From: an uncultured cyanobacterium
GTDB lineage: Bacteria; Cyanobacteriota; Cyanobacteriia; Thermostichales; Thermostichaceae
Length of the DNA stretch: 64,000 bases
Assembly: GCA_937944885.1 (NCBI GenBank)
Contig: CALFBB010000012.1
Span: forward strand, 47,506 to 111,505
Direction: 5' to 3'
Part shown: positions 46,781-56,338 of the stretch, one piece after another
Layout: each line of letters opens with the position of its first letter
Numbering within the stretch: the stretch's first letter is position 1
Notes under the pieces: generated by a model
Databases searched by the model: none
Told to the model about the DNA's origin: nothing
What the model saw: only the letters and a program-made list of their open reading frames with translations
Program-made: the position numbers and the translations under genes

Positions 46781-47896
46781 ATGGTCCTCAGCGATTCTCT
46801 TCTCCCTTTAACCACACCCACCCTTGCTCCGTCCCAAAAGCCCCGTATTGTGGCGGCTCTCTCCGGCGGGGTCGATAGCTCAACCGCAGCGGCAATTTTG
46901 CATGAGCAGGGCTATGCCGTAGAAGGGGTTACCCTTTGGCTGATGAAAGGAAAAGGGCAGTGCTGCACCGATGGCTTGGTGGATGCCGCCACCATTTGTG
47001 AACAGTTGGGGATCCCGCACCATGTGGTGGATAGCCGTGAGCTGTTTCAAACCAAGATCATCGACTATCTGGTAGCCGGCTATGGAGATGGCATCACCCC
47101 CTTACCCTGTTCTCGGTGCAACAAAACCGTGAAATTTGGCCCCTTGCTTACCTATGCCCGCGAGACTTTGGGGATCTGGCAAATGGCCACCGGGCATTAT
47201 GCACGGGTGCAGCTTGATCCCGAATCAGGGCGTTACCGGCTGTTGCGGGCGGTGGATCGCCAAAAGGATCAATCCTATTTTCTCTACGATCTCAGCCAGG
47301 AGCACCTGGCCGGCACTGTGTTTCCCCTGGGGGAATACACCAAGGCCCAAACCCGTGAGATTGCAGCCCGCTATGGTCTGGCCACCGCTACCAAGCCGGA
47401 AAGCCAGGATCTCTGTTTAATCGAAACCCATGGCTCCATGCGCAGCTTTTTGGATCAGTACCTGGGGCAGAAGCCAGGAGAAATTGTCGATACCCAAGGG
47501 CGGGTGCTGGGATCCCACGAAGGCATTCACCACTACACTGTTGGCCAGCGCAAAGGCTTAGGCATCGCTGCTGCTTATCCTCTTTATGTGGTGCGTATTG
47601 ACCCAGCCCTGAACCGGGTGGTGGTTGGCAGCAGAGAAGAAGCCACCCAAGCAGAAGCAACAGTGCAGCAGGTAAACTGGGTTTCCATCCCTGCTCCCCC
47701 AGAACCTCTGCCAGTAGAGGTGCAGGTGCGCTACCGGACCCCTGCCGTTCCGGCGCTGTTGATCCCTGAGTCACCCCAACGAGTCCGTCTCCAGTTTGAG
47801 GAACCCCAGTTTGGGGTTACCCCCGGACAGGCTGCCGTCTGGTACCACGGCGATCTGTTGCTCGGCGGCGGCATCCTGGAGCGCCCTTCCCCTTAA
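46781..47896 (+). CDS. mnmA: tRNA-specific 2-thiouridylase MnmA
   Basis: A 371-residue enzyme that thiolates the wobble uridine of tRNA-Lys, Glu and Gln. The PP-loop is [16 protein letters not shown]. Catalytic cysteines lie in [13 protein letters not shown] and in [16 protein letters not shown] and VGQRKGLGI are further family marks. An N-terminal extension of about 20 residues precedes the PP-loop. The ATG at 46781 is preceded by a 283-base gap in which I saw nothing but short GGATCC sites. Confidence 0.95.
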   Translation: MVLSDSLLPLTTPTLAPSQKPRIVAALSGGVDSSTAAAILHEQGYAVEGVTLWLMKGKGQCCTDGLVDAATICEQLGIPHHVVDSRELFQTKIIDYLVAGYGDGITPLPCSRCNKTVKFGPLLTYARETLGIWQMATGHYARVQLDPESGRYRLLRAVDRQKDQSYFLYDLSQEHLAGTVFPLGEYTKAQTREIAARYGLATATKPESQDLCLIETHGSMRSFLDQYLGQKPGEIVDTQGRVLGSHEGIHHYTVGQRKGLGIAAAYPLYVVRIDPALNRVVVGSREEATQAEATVQQVNWVSIPAPPEPLPVEVQVRYRTPAVPALLIPESPQRVRLQFEEPQFGVTPGQAAVWYHGDLLLGGGILERPSP

Positions 47897-48030
47897 TCGC
47901 ATCCAGGGAAGGAGGAAGAGGAAACAACCCCACCCCCGTGGCTCTGCTTCTCCAAGCCTCTTATCCCTAAAAACAGGGGATCCCAGCCCAAGACTAGGGA
48001 TCCCCCCTTAGCCAGAGGGTAGGGATAGAG

Positions 48031-48708
48031 CTAAGGGTTCTGCCGTTGGATTTCCTGCAAAGAACGGAACAAGAGCACCGTAAAAATGTTGAAAATGGGT
48101 GTAATCGCCACGGTCACAGCCCCGATCACCACAACCACCAACAGCCTCCAATTGAGGGCAGCCCCAATGCTTCCCACAATCGTAGACAGAATCAGGATCG
48201 GGATACCAAAGATCAAGCCCACAGCCAGAAAGGCCCAAAACACCCCCCACCAACGACCTTGGACCAGCTTCCAGCTATACTTGATTCCGTCTATTGCCCC
48301 TTGCTCTTCTAGAGCAATCGCACAGGGCAGAAACGCCAGTCTTACCCCCAAATAAATGCCAGGGATGAGAAAGAGTAGCGAACCCCCCAAGATAATGAAC
48401 CCCAGTAGAATGCTACCCAACACCAAAGGCACCGCTTTGGAGACCGCTTGATCAAGGCTGTTCCCCAACACGGCAGGTTGCTGTTTTAGGTGCTGATCCA
48501 CCAGCAAAAGAGCTGCCCCCCCCAGGATGGGCACCCCCACCACCCCATAGGCCAGGTTGAGCACTCCCCCCAACAGCGGGATGATCTCTGCAATGACCGG
48601 GATGAAAAAACCGGGGGAGGCCAAAATCAGCAGAGGGGTGTAGATGGGGCTAAGCAGTTCTAGCGACCGCTGGAGGAGCGGGATCGGCCTAAGGGTGGCG
48701 TTTTGCAT
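48031..48708 (-). CDS. Polytopic membrane protein, function unknown
   Basis: A 225-residue hydrophobic protein with about five or six membrane segments. The motif FLIPGIYLGVRLAFLP followed by EEQGAIDGIKYSWKLVQGRW is the pattern of the widespread family of integral membrane proteins related to the membrane part of glycerophosphodiester phosphodiesterase-like proteins. No enzymatic residues are evident. It is convergent with mnmA, 134 bases away. Confidence 0.75.
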   Translation of the reverse strand: MQNATLRPIPLLQRSLELLSPIYTPLLILASPGFFIPVIAEIIPLLGGVLNLAYGVVGVPILGGAALLLVDQHLKQQPAVLGNSLDQAVSKAVPLVLGSILLGFIILGGSLLFLIPGIYLGVRLAFLPCAIALEEQGAIDGIKYSWKLVQGRWWGVFWAFLAVGLIFGIPILILSTIVGSIGAALNWRLLVVVVIGAVTVAITPIFNIFTVLLFRSLQEIQRQNP

Positions 48709-48856
48709 GGCAGAGGGATCCTCATCAGGAACAGGTCCACCTTTTTCATATCATGGGGATCCTCTCCTATTTCTGTGAATTGAGTTAAGGAGTTTGCCGG
48801 CCATTTGGCCCAAGTGCCTGCAAAGTCAGGAGGGGATTCCACCGGCCCATGCCCTC

Positions 48857-48886
48857 GCTTGAATTCTTCTTAGCTTGAATTCTTCT
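48857..48886. repeat. 14-bp near-tandem duplication GCTTGAATTCTTCT
   Basis: Two perfect copies at 48857-48870 and 48873-48886, plus a partial third (AATTCTTC), lie between the FAD oxidoreductase stop and the membrane-protein gene start. It looks like slippage in a spacer. Confidence 0.75.
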
Positions 48887-48907
48887 CAATTCTTCGGCCT
48901 AGCTGCC

Positions 48908-50206
48908 TCAGGCCCCCCTGCTTTTAAGAACCCACTCGGCAGCCTGCTCGCCACTGCGCAGGGATCCCTCAATGCTGCTCTGATGGGTATATTCCCCCGC
49001 CCATAACAAACCCTGAATACCGGAAAAAGCAGTCGGTAAATGGGCCTGAAACCCCGGCGGTTGCACAAACTGAGCAAAAGGGATCCGGTACATCCGCACC
49101 AGTTGCAACTGCTGCAGCGGGGCTTTGGGGAAAACCACTTGCAACTCCTGCCGACAAGCCTGGACCAGTTCCTCCTCCGCCAGAGGGGGATCCCCCAACA
49201 CCACAACTGAGTACAGATGTTGACCGGCAGGGGCCAGTTGGGGGCTAACTTGGGTCAGTTCCACCCAGTTGTTGATCCATCCCCGGCCATTGGCGTTGAG
49301 GTGAATGTAGCCGCCACGGGTCAGGGAAAAAGGGGCACTGAAATACAAGCAAGTCACAGCTCGCCCCTGGGTCGGAATAGGAACAGACACCTGCTTCAGC
49401 AGGGTTTGCTGCCAAGCCCGCGCCTGCAGAGCATCCGTAGCACAGATCACCCACTCAGCCGCTATTTCCTCGCCAGCACGGGTGCGGATCCCGCGCACTT
49501 TTCCCCCCTGCACCAGGATTTGCTCCACCGTCGTTTGGTAACGAACCTGTTCAGGCAGCAGGTGGCCGGCCAGTTGCCGAGCAATTTCTCCCATGCCCAA
49601 GGCCGGTGTCACAACAGGCCCTTCCGCCATCATCTTGAAATAAAAAGCAAACAGGCAGGCGCTGCTGTCTAAGTCAGGATCCAGCAAAATACCCCGGTAA
49701 AAGGGATACAGAAAGTGCTCACAAATAGCCGCAGAAAAGCCGTACCGCTGCAGGAACTGCCGAATCGAGGTATCTTCCCCACCCAACCCCTGCCGGAAGA
49801 CCTGCTCAGAGCTGCGCCGGGCCAGCTGAGCCCGCAACTGCAAGATCCTAAGCTTATCTTGCCAGCTGGCCAAGGGATTGAGCAGAGAGGGGATCCCACT
49901 GGCCGGATCCCGCAGCGGATCCCCCAACAAAAATAAGCGCCCCCCCTTGACCAAGACTGCCCCTGGCCGGTAACGACGCAAGTTAAGAGCCGATAGATTC
50001 AGGTGCCGCTGCACCCCTGGGTAGGCTGTAAACAACACCTGAAAACCCCGATCCAGCCGGAACCCCTCCACCCTATCAGTGCACACTCGACCACCAGGAC
50101 CATCGCTTTTTTCCAGCAGCAGCAGATCCTGCCAACCCCCTTGCTTGAGCACCTTGGCACAGGTCAGACCCGCCAACCCGGCACCGATAATCACCACCTT
50201 GCCCAT
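48908..50206 (-). CDS. FAD-dependent amine oxidase/protoporphyrinogen-oxidase-like enzyme
   Basis: From the ATG at 50206 the product has 432 residues and starts directly with the dinucleotide-binding fold MGKVVIIGAGLAGLTCAKVL, followed by LLLEKSDGPGGRVCTD. The C-terminal FAD contact is LLWAGEYTHQSSIEGSLRSG. It belongs to the NAD(P)/FAD-dependent group with carotenoid desaturase and protoporphyrinogen oxidase folds, and the substrate is unknown. An upstream start at 50257 would add a non-conserved 17 residues. GAGG lies about 14 bases before 50206. Confidence 0.85.
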   Translation of the reverse strand: MGKVVIIGAGLAGLTCAKVLKQGGWQDLLLLEKSDGPGGRVCTDRVEGFRLDRGFQVLFTAYPGVQRHLNLSALNLRRYRPGAVLVKGGRLFLLGDPLRDPASGIPSLLNPLASWQDKLRILQLRAQLARRSSEQVFRQGLGGEDTSIRQFLQRYGFSAAICEHFLYPFYRGILLDPDLDSSACLFAFYFKMMAEGPVVTPALGMGEIARQLAGHLLPEQVRYQTTVEQILVQGGKVRGIRTRAGEEIAAEWVICATDALQARAWQQTLLKQVSVPIPTQGRAVTCLYFSAPFSLTRGGYIHLNANGRGWINNWVELTQVSPQLAPAGQHLYSVVVLGDPPLAEEELVQACRQELQVVFPKAPLQQLQLVRMYRIPFAQFVQPPGFQAHLPTAFSGIQGLLWAGEYTHQSSIEGSLRSGEQAAEWVLKSRGA

Positions 50207-50308
50207 GTACAACCGGGATCCTCTTGTGAACGCAACTGGCGATTTATGGCTTCGCAATTAATAAATCGTAGCTTCCCAATCCTGTTGCCAGAGAGGAAGG
50301 CGGCGCTC

Positions 50309-50570
50309 TCGCCTACTGCCAGGAACTTTTGCCTTTGCAGCACCCCAGGTCATTTCTGCCTGTGGGTTTTGAGTTGAAAGTGTTCATGCCAACTTTCGGC
50401 CTGTTCCCTAGGTTTATCAATCGGGTGATGCCAGGACCTGCAGGTTGAGTTGTACCTTGCCAAGGAGGTCTTAGATCTACCCAGACGCCCAGAGTTCTGG
50501 TCTGGTGGGCAATAGTGCCGTACTTGACTGGAACACTTCTACCCCGTCCGCCGCTAACTAGCCAATGACC
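50309..50570. repeat. Dispersed repeat, copy 2 (transposon-like remnant)
   Basis: Related to 41075-41215: the flanking parts (TTTGCAGCACCC, TCATTTCTGC, then CCAGAGTTCT and GCCGTACTT) match, and an extra internal segment of about 120 bases is present only here. The minus strand has an 89-codon open frame across it (PVKYGTIAHQTRTLGVWV and GRNDLGCCKGK) which is interrupted in copy 1. It occupies most of the gap between the FAD oxidoreductase and the 101-residue gene. Confidence 0.6.
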
Positions 50571-50649
50571 CTTCCCGTCCATTTGTAGGATGCGCGGCGG
50601 CTACCCTCAAAAGCTCAAACCCATAGAAACAAGGGCAATTGGCTTACAA

Positions 50650-50955
50650 CTAGCTGACCGCCGCTTGGGCTGCAGAGGTAGAAGATGCGGCATCTGCCGA
50701 ATTTTTCTCCTCTTCAGGGGGAACCACCGCGAACTCAATGTGGTTCAGCAAGGTGGTCACAAAGGCAAAAAGCAGGAAAGGCAAAGAAATCACCAAAATC
50801 AGCCCAATGGTGAGGAAAGCGTAGAGGGGGCTATTCATCAGGGAAAGGGCCGCCGCCAAACCGGCAAAGATCACAATCAACCAAATGATGATCTGCCCGT
50901 AGATATCCCCAAAGGAAAGCGTGCAGGTGAAGCGGTAACGGCTGTAGCTGTTCAT
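50650..50955 (-). CDS. Two-span membrane protein, unrecognised
   Basis: From the ATG at 50955, which has an excellent AGGAGG site, the product is 101 residues. After a short polar start (MNSYSRYRFTCTLSFGDIYG) come two hydrophobic segments (IIIWLIVIFAGLAAAL and FLTIGLILVISLPFLLFAF), then an acidic, Ala/Ser-rich tail. The family is not known to me. Strong translation signals suggest a well-expressed protein. The frame open to 51081 is an artefact of the upstream region. Confidence 0.75.
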   Translation of the reverse strand: MNSYSRYRFTCTLSFGDIYGQIIIWLIVIFAGLAAALSLMNSPLYAFLTIGLILVISLPFLLFAFVTTLLNHIEFAVVPPEEEKNSADAASSTSAAQAAVS

Positions 50956-51109
50956 GGGGTTCCTCCTGAATAAGGTTTCTTCTGTTGCTGTTTTTGAAAT
51001 TGACTTGAGGTTAACAAAACGGCTTTTGGTTTTGCAGAGGTGCCAGAAGACAAGCAGGGATCCCAGCCCCTGCTGAATCACCTTTCCCCAGATGGCAAAA
51101 GAGCTAGCT

Positions 51110-51131
51110 TGATCCTAATCTGATCCTAATC
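51110..51131. repeat. Perfect 11-bp tandem duplication TGATCCTAATC
   Basis: Two adjacent copies lie in the divergent region between the 101-residue membrane protein gene and ycf34. Confidence 0.75.
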
Positions 51132-51288
51132 TGAGTTGAGCCGACAGCAGAAGAAGGATGTTGAGATTTTAGACAAGTAACAACGGGATGCCCATCTTTA
51201 CAAAGAAATATCTCAAGTCAGGTTGACAAACCACCGGAGGGGAAATGTTATCGTCAAAGTCCTGCACCCTATCATTCAGACAGCAGCC

Positions 51289-51531
51289 ATGTGTATTTGT
51301 ATTCACTGCTACTACGTGGATCGCTGCACTACCTACCACGCAGTTGAGGCTCAACACCAGCAGCCTCACCTCACCCTAGCTCCCGATTTTGAGCCGCAAG
51401 AGCCGCAGATCAACGTCAACATTCGCAACGGCGGCAGGGAAATGGAATGGGATGTTGTAGGCTGTCAAAGCTTTCGAGAAGAACCTAACAAATGGGCACG
51501 ACTGCGTCCCTACGAGGCGGTTCCCACCTAA
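51289..51531 (+). CDS. ycf34: Ycf34, Fe-S-binding thylakoid-associated protein
   Basis: The 80-residue product has the Ycf34 signature at its very N-terminus: MCICIHCYYVDRC, then TTYHAVEAQHQQPHLT and the end WDVVGCQSF with the conserved Cys. Ycf34 binds an Fe-S cluster and affects photosynthetic electron transport in Synechocystis. The conserved Cys-rich start fixes the ATG at 51289 rather than 51223. hemF follows by 132 bases on the same strand, with a palindrome between. Confidence 0.92.
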   Translation: MCICIHCYYVDRCTTYHAVEAQHQQPHLTLAPDFEPQEPQINVNIRNGGREMEWDVVGCQSFREEPNKWARLRPYEAVPT

Positions 51532-51602
51532 AATAGCTTTGGTCACCACAACGCTCTCTCACAGCCTTCTGTTGCTGGCAAAGGTTGTTGGTGTTCCTCT
51601 CA

Positions 51603-51630
51603 CAGATCACTAACAATTTGTTATGATCTG
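51603..51630. promoter_or_regulatory. Extended inverted repeat before hemF
   Basis: CAGATCA at 51603-51609 pairs with TGATCTG at 51624-51630, and inside it TAACA (51611-51615) pairs with TGTTA (51619-51623), with one unpaired base on the left. The element ends 34 bases before the hemF start. It lacks a following T-run, so an operator is likelier than a terminator of ycf34. The binding protein is unknown. Confidence 0.5.
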
Positions 51631-51663
51631 CCCTCTTTTGTTCTGTAGTTCTTCGATGACAAG

Positions 51664-52704
51664 ATGACAACCCTGACCTCAAGCTCTGTAGGTCTGCCGG
51701 TGGATGCCCGCCAACAGGTGGGTCAATGGATGCGGCAGCTTCAGGAGGATATTTGTGCCGGTTTGGAAGCTCTAGATGGTGCAGCCCGCTTCCGGGAGGA
51801 CAATTGGGAACGTCCAGGGGGCGGGGGCGGTCGCTCACGGGTGATCCAGCAGGGTCGGGTTTTTGAACAGGGAGGCGTGAACTTTTCCGAGGTGTTTGGA
51901 TCCCATTTGCCGCCCTCGATCTTGAGACAACGCCCGGAAGCAGAAGGGCACCCCTTTTATGCCACCGGTACCTCGATGGTGTTACATCCGCGTAACCCCT
52001 ATGTGCCGACGGTGCATTTGAACTATCGCTACTTTGAAGCAGGGCCGGTGTGGTGGTTTGGTGGGGGCATGGATCTCACCCCCTACTACCTATTCGAGGA
52101 GGATGCCGTCCATTTTCACCGCACAATTCAAGCGGCCTGTGATCAGTTGGATCCTGTCTACTATCCGGTTTTCAAACTCTGGTGTGATCACTACTTTTTC
52201 TTACCCCATCGGGGGGAGGCCCGCGGCGTTGGCGGGATTTTCTTTGATTATCAAGATGAACGTCCCGGTTTGTTGTACCGACCGGAGGGGCAGGTGGATG
52301 GGGATCCCCAACCCCAGGCTTTACAAGTTCGGGTGGGATCCCGCAGTTGGGAGCATCTTTTCCGGTTGGTCCAGGCTTGTGGGCAGGCTTTTTTGCCTGC
52401 TTATGTGCCAATTGTAGAACGGCGACAGGACATGGAATGGGGGGAGCGCGAGCGGCAGTTTCAGCTGTATCGTCGCGGGCGCTATGTGGAGTTCAATCTG
52501 GTGTACGACCGGGGCACGATTTTTGGCTTGCAAACCCAGGGACGGACGGAGTCAATTTTGATGTCTTTGCCACCTTTGGTGCGCTGGGAGTACGGCTATG
52601 AGCCGGAGCCGAATACTTGGGAAGCAAAGCTCTACGAGGTGCTACGCCACCCCCGCGATTGGCTAGGGAAGCCTACTCCCGCAGCAGAGGCCAGCCTGTC
52701 CTGA
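51664..52704 (+). CDS. hemF: Oxygen-dependent coproporphyrinogen III oxidase
   Basis: The 346-residue enzyme decarboxylates coproporphyrinogen III using O2, in haem and chlorophyll synthesis. Family motifs are [47 protein letters not shown] and [32 protein letters not shown] and [10 protein letters not shown] segments near the end complete the set. The start is the ATG at 51664. The inverted repeat at 51603-51630 may regulate it. Confidence 0.97.
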   Translation: MTTLTSSSVGLPVDARQQVGQWMRQLQEDICAGLEALDGAARFREDNWERPGGGGGRSRVIQQGRVFEQGGVNFSEVFGSHLPPSILRQRPEAEGHPFYATGTSMVLHPRNPYVPTVHLNYRYFEAGPVWWFGGGMDLTPYYLFEEDAVHFHRTIQAACDQLDPVYYPVFKLWCDHYFFLPHRGEARGVGGIFFDYQDERPGLLYRPEGQVDGDPQPQALQVRVGSRSWEHLFRLVQACGQAFLPAYVPIVERRQDMEWGERERQFQLYRRGRYVEFNLVYDRGTIFGLQTQGRTESILMSLPPLVRWEYGYEPEPNTWEAKLYEVLRHPRDWLGKPTPAAEASLS

Positions 52705-52752
52705 CCTTACCCGCAGCCCTCACCTATCTCTGAGACTTTGGCAGTTTTGTCC

Positions 52753-53169
52753 CTACCCTCGGCCAAACAACTCTTGAAACCAATCGGTGCCCCGGGCTGC
52801 GTTGAGGAACACAAACCCGCTTACTCCGAGCGGGAAGAGAACCCCTATGAATCCCACTGCCCCCAGCCACCAAGCCAGGCAATGACGATACTGTTTGCCG
52901 CCTGGGCTACGCACCTCCTCGGCAGAGGCGCTGAGCATCGAACCAAGGGCGGCCAATAGGGATCCCCCCAACCCTGCCAAGTAGCTAGGCTCCAGCCAGG
53001 GTTCTAACTCAGCCGCTGTGGTCACTTCCATACGGGGCAAGACTTGAAAGCAGCCTACCGCCACCACTGCCCAGATTAAGCAGTAGGTCAGCAGGCTATC
53101 TCGAAAGGCGGCAGCCGGTTCTTTCATAAACTCAGCCCGACTAGGATGAGGAGAGTCTGCTGTGGGCAA
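52753..53169 (-). CDS. Small membrane protein, function unknown
   Basis: A 138-residue protein with about three hydrophobic segments (LLTYCLIWAVVAVGCF, YLAGLGGSLLAALGSML, CLAWWLGAVGFIGVLFPLGV) and a short GTDWFQELFGRG end. No family recognised. It is convergent with hemF (48 bases) and divergent from cobO (22 bases), so its promoter must overlap that of cobO. Confidence 0.65.
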   Translation of the reverse strand: MPTADSPHPSRAEFMKEPAAAFRDSLLTYCLIWAVVAVGCFQVLPRMEVTTAAELEPWLEPSYLAGLGGSLLAALGSMLSASAEEVRSPGGKQYRHCLAWWLGAVGFIGVLFPLGVSGFVFLNAARGTDWFQELFGRG

Positions 53170-53191
53170 GTTTTAACCCCTTGTCTTCATT

Positions 53192-53908
53192 ATGTATACC
53201 CCAACATGTATGTCTCAACTGCCCTTGTCTTCTCCTGGATTTCATCTGGCCTCGACCTTAACAGGATCTGAAACACCCTCTGAATCCCTAGCTGTTCAGA
53301 ATGAGCGACATCGGCAAAAGATGCAGCGGCGCCAGCACATGCAACGGCAGCGCCTAGCAGCGATGCGGGATAACAAGGGGTTGATCATTGTGCATACTGG
53401 CCAAGGCAAAGGCAAGAGCACAGCCGCCTTCGGCATGATCTTCCGGGCGCTAGGTCAAGGGCTATCGGTGGCTGTGGTGCAATTTATCAAGGGGGCCTGG
53501 GATCCGGGGGAAGCCAAGCTGTTGCGCAAGCTGGCCGGTACCCCGGGGCTGGGATCCATTGCCTTCCATGCTATGGGGGAAGGTTTTACCTGGGAAACGC
53601 AGGATCGGGAGCGGGATATAGCCCATGCCGAGGCCGCTTGGGAAAAGGGGCGAGAACTGTTCACCGGCGGCGAATTTCAGTTGGTGCTATTGGATGAGAT
53701 CAATGTAGCCCTGAAGTTGGGGTATTTGTCGGTGGAACAGGTTTTAGCGGGGCTGGCGGAGAAGCCACCCCAGGTCCATGTCATCCTAACAGGGCGGGGG
53801 GCACCTGCAGCGTTGATCGAGCAAGCGGACTTGGTCACGGAAATGAAGCTGGTGAAACACCCCTTCCGTGATCAGGGGATCAAAGCCCAGATTGGGATTG
53901 AGTTTTGA
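53192..53908 (+). CDS. cobO: Cob(I)alamin adenosyltransferase
   Basis: The 238-residue product adds the adenosyl group to corrinoids. The P-loop is IIVHTGQGKGKSTAAFGM. Other marks are AVVQFIKGAWDPGEA, LLDEINVALKLGYLS and HVILTGRGAP, ending in HPFRDQGIKAQIGIEF. The N-terminal 60 residues are basic and variable (RQKMQRRQHMQRQRL), and the real start may be one of the ATGs between 53192 and 53330. cobB follows by 18 bases, so they form a cobalamin pair. Confidence 0.93.
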   Translation: MYTPTCMSQLPLSSPGFHLASTLTGSETPSESLAVQNERHRQKMQRRQHMQRQRLAAMRDNKGLIIVHTGQGKGKSTAAFGMIFRALGQGLSVAVVQFIKGAWDPGEAKLLRKLAGTPGLGSIAFHAMGEGFTWETQDRERDIAHAEAAWEKGRELFTGGEFQLVLLDEINVALKLGYLSVEQVLAGLAEKPPQVHVILTGRGAPAALIEQADLVTEMKLVKHPFRDQGIKAQIGIEF

Positions 53909-53926
53909 CCGGCGTGGGATCCAACC

Positions 53927-55330
53927 ATGGCCATTTTGCTGGCAGCAGCAGCCAGTGGCAGCGGCAAAACCACCATCACCTTGGCTCTTTTGGCCGCGCT
54001 CAGGCGGCGAGGTCTGCGGATTCAATCCTTCAAGGTGGGGCCAGATTACATTGACCCCATGTTTCATACGGCAGTAACCGGGATCCCCTGCCGCAATTTG
54101 GATCCGTTTTTAACGGATGAAGCCTTTGTGCAGCGCTGCTTTCGCCACCATTGCCAGGGGCGGGATGGAGCCGTGGTGGAAGGGGTGATGGGCCTGTTTG
54201 ATGGACGGGCACCGCTCTCTACCCCTGTGGATCCGACCTCACCCCCCCTCCCTGACTTCGCCAGTAGTGCCCATGTGGCGCGCCTGCTGGGGATCCCGGT
54301 GGTGCTGGTGATCGATAGCCGTGGTATAGGGGCAACGGCAGCAGCCTTACTCTATGGGTTAACCCGTTTTGATCCCCGCCTCACCCTTGCTGGGGTGATT
54401 TTCAATCGGGTGGCTTCGGAACGGCATGGGCAGATTTTGGGCCAAGCCGCCGCCGCGGTAGGGATCCCGGTTTTGGGCCAGTTCCCCCACCGTGAAGACT
54501 GGCAGTTGCCCAGCCGACATCTGGGGCTGGTCCCGGTAGAGGAGCTGCAGGAGTTTTCCCGTTGGCAAGCGGCCTGGGCCAATCTAGCCGAGCAGCATCT
54601 GGATTGGGAACGACTCTTGCCCTTAATCCGAGCGCTTCCGGCGGCAGTCGGGGCGTTGTGGCCCGGGATCCCCTCGCTACCGAGGCCGGTACGGGTGGCC
54701 GTGGCTCGGGATGCCGCCTTTAACTTCTACTACGCCGACAATCTGGATCTGCTGCGGGCTTGTGGGGCAGAAGTGGTGGAGTACTCCCCCCTACAAGTGG
54801 GGCTGTTGCCGGCGGATCCCTGCCATGGTCTGTGGCTAGGGGGAGGATTTCCGGAGCTGCTGGCCGCTGCTTTGTCTGAACAGTTTAAGCAACATCCACT
54901 CCCGCCCAGCCACCCACCCCTCTACGCCGAGTGCGGTGGCCTGATGGTGTTGGGACAATCTCTCACCGATTTTCAGGGCAACACCCATGCCATGGCCGGG
55001 CTTTTGCCCCTACAGGTGAGCATGGAGAAAAAATTGTGCCTGGGCTACCGCGAGGCTCTTGTTGTGCGCTCAACCCTCCTCACCCAAGCCGGGGATCGCC
55101 TGCAGGGACACGAATTTCACCGTTCCCAAAGTTGGCCGGCCCCCACCCACCCAATCTACAGCTGGGGATCCCCGGCTCAACCTCAGGGAGAAGGATGGGC
55201 CAGCGAACGGATTCACGCTTCCTACCTGCATCTGCACTGGGGATCCCGTCCCGATCTGGCCCTGAACCTATTACAGAATTTCTTAAGGATCTCCAAGCTC
55301 AACCCTGCCAGAAAACCGTACCATCACTGA
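53927..55330 (+). CDS. cobB: Cobyrinic acid a,c-diamide synthase (CobB/CbiA)
   Basis: The 467-residue product amidates the a and c side chains of cobyrinate with ATP and glutamine. It has an N-terminal P-loop (AAAASGSGKTTITLALLAAL), then KVGPDYIDPMFH and VEGVMGLFDG. The C-terminal glutamine amidotransferase half carries LWLGGGFPEL and the nucleophile region YAECGGLMVLGQ. It is co-transcribed with cobO, 18 bases upstream. Without other cob genes here, the aerobic or anaerobic assignment (CobB versus CbiA) cannot be fixed. The 3' end overlaps an antisense DUF1688-like remnant by 32 bases. Confidence 0.93.
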   Translation: MAILLAAAASGSGKTTITLALLAALRRRGLRIQSFKVGPDYIDPMFHTAVTGIPCRNLDPFLTDEAFVQRCFRHHCQGRDGAVVEGVMGLFDGRAPLSTPVDPTSPPLPDFASSAHVARLLGIPVVLVIDSRGIGATAAALLYGLTRFDPRLTLAGVIFNRVASERHGQILGQAAAAVGIPVLGQFPHREDWQLPSRHLGLVPVEELQEFSRWQAAWANLAEQHLDWERLLPLIRALPAAVGALWPGIPSLPRPVRVAVARDAAFNFYYADNLDLLRACGAEVVEYSPLQVGLLPADPCHGLWLGGGFPELLAAALSEQFKQHPLPPSHPPLYAECGGLMVLGQSLTDFQGNTHAMAGLLPLQVSMEKKLCLGYREALVVRSTLLTQAGDRLQGHEFHRSQSWPAPTHPIYSWGSPAQPQGEGWASERIHASYLHLHWGSRPDLALNLLQNFLRISKLNPARKPYHH

Positions 55331-55698
55331 GCAGTTGGATCGGGGGTATGGCATTGGGTCTCAGCTGTGCGGCCAGGGCACATCCCGTCCTCCAGGTTCC
55401 CCCTTGCAGGATCTTGACCAAGGGCAACTCTGGCGGGGAACGACCCAGCTTTTCCCGCATCAGGGTAGCCGGCCGATCCAGCAAAACCACCCTCAAAGCC
55501 CGCCACTCCACAATCACCGTTGAACCAGGCGGATAAGGCTGCCGGGCAATCTCAGGCTGTTTGAGAGCCAGATAAAAATGCTCTGATTCATCGGCTAAAA
55601 TCCGCTCAAATAGCAGCTTGCAGCGATCCCGAATCCCTTGGGAGTGCGAAGATAAGCTACCCGTTTTTCCAAATCAACACCGGTCAGCATCGAGGTCT
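55299..55698 (-). pseudogene. 3' remnant of a URC4/urg3-like (DUF1688) gene
   Basis: The minus-strand frame ends at 55299 and reads protein-like back to a TGA near 55690: SSHSQGIRDRCKLLFERIL, then YPPGSTVIVEWRALRVVLLD, LPLVKILQGGTW and PPIQLLSDGTVF. I recognise this as the C-terminus of the URC4/urg3 (DUF1688) family linked to uracil catabolism. No start codon is available, and homologous-looking fragments continue upstream only in pieces interrupted by stops. About a quarter of a normal gene remains. It overlaps the end of cobB by 32 bases. Confidence 0.55.
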
Positions 55699-55699
55699 T

Positions 55700-56338
55700 C
55701 CTTCCCCATCATCCGTGGTATTACCGAAGAGTTTTCTCAGCATAATCCCATGGGAACCTACCTTGGTCTGCACCAGTCCATATTGATCAATAGCCAGTCA
55801 ATAACCAAAAATTCCTTCCTGTCGAGGGATAGACAAACTCTTCTCTCAGGCAGCAAAACCCCTAGCTCTGGTTCCCAGAGTCAATTCTTCACTGCCCTGT
55901 TGGACAAGGTACTGAGCCAAAAATTTTATTGCTCACCTTCTGGCAACTGTGAAGAAAGTTAGGACTGGGGATCGGCGGGGATCCTAAATGAAACCAAATG
56001 AATAAGAGTTTTGAACCGGGGTAAACTTTGGTGTCTCCCCTAGGAAGAGTATTGAATACTACACCCCGTTGGGATAAGCTTTGCCTACTCTGTGAACCAA
56101 ATCACTTTCTTGGGTATTTGGGGTTTGTCTATGCATATGCTAAATATAGTTTTAGTGCTTAAGCATAAATTACTAGGCACGGCTCTTTGCGTGAATTTTC
56201 TAGGGAGTGTTCGTCCTTTAGTCAGACTACAGGGCAGCCCTCTGGAGAAACCTGCGAAACGCTCAAATGAAAACAAGGGTTGTTGCTGGTTTGCAGATGG
56301 ATTCAGCCCCCACCGGGCAATTTTTTAGGAGGAGTGTG
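55700..56338. other. 639-base region without intact gene
   Basis: Behind the DUF1688-like remnant the minus strand has short protein-like pieces separated by stops (for example LDRKEFLVIDWLLINMDWC near 55750-55840), consistent with further decay. The part nearest the DUF1815 gene (56040-56338) is AT-rich and should contain its promoter. No RNA gene was recognised. Confidence 0.4.

Noticed and set aside
51223..51288. Upstream start for ycf34
   Set aside because: The family begins directly with the Cys-rich MCIC segment at 51289.
53192..55330. Cobalamin riboswitch before cobO
   Set aside because: The 22-base gap to the divergent gene and the sequence around it show no B12-box-like element.
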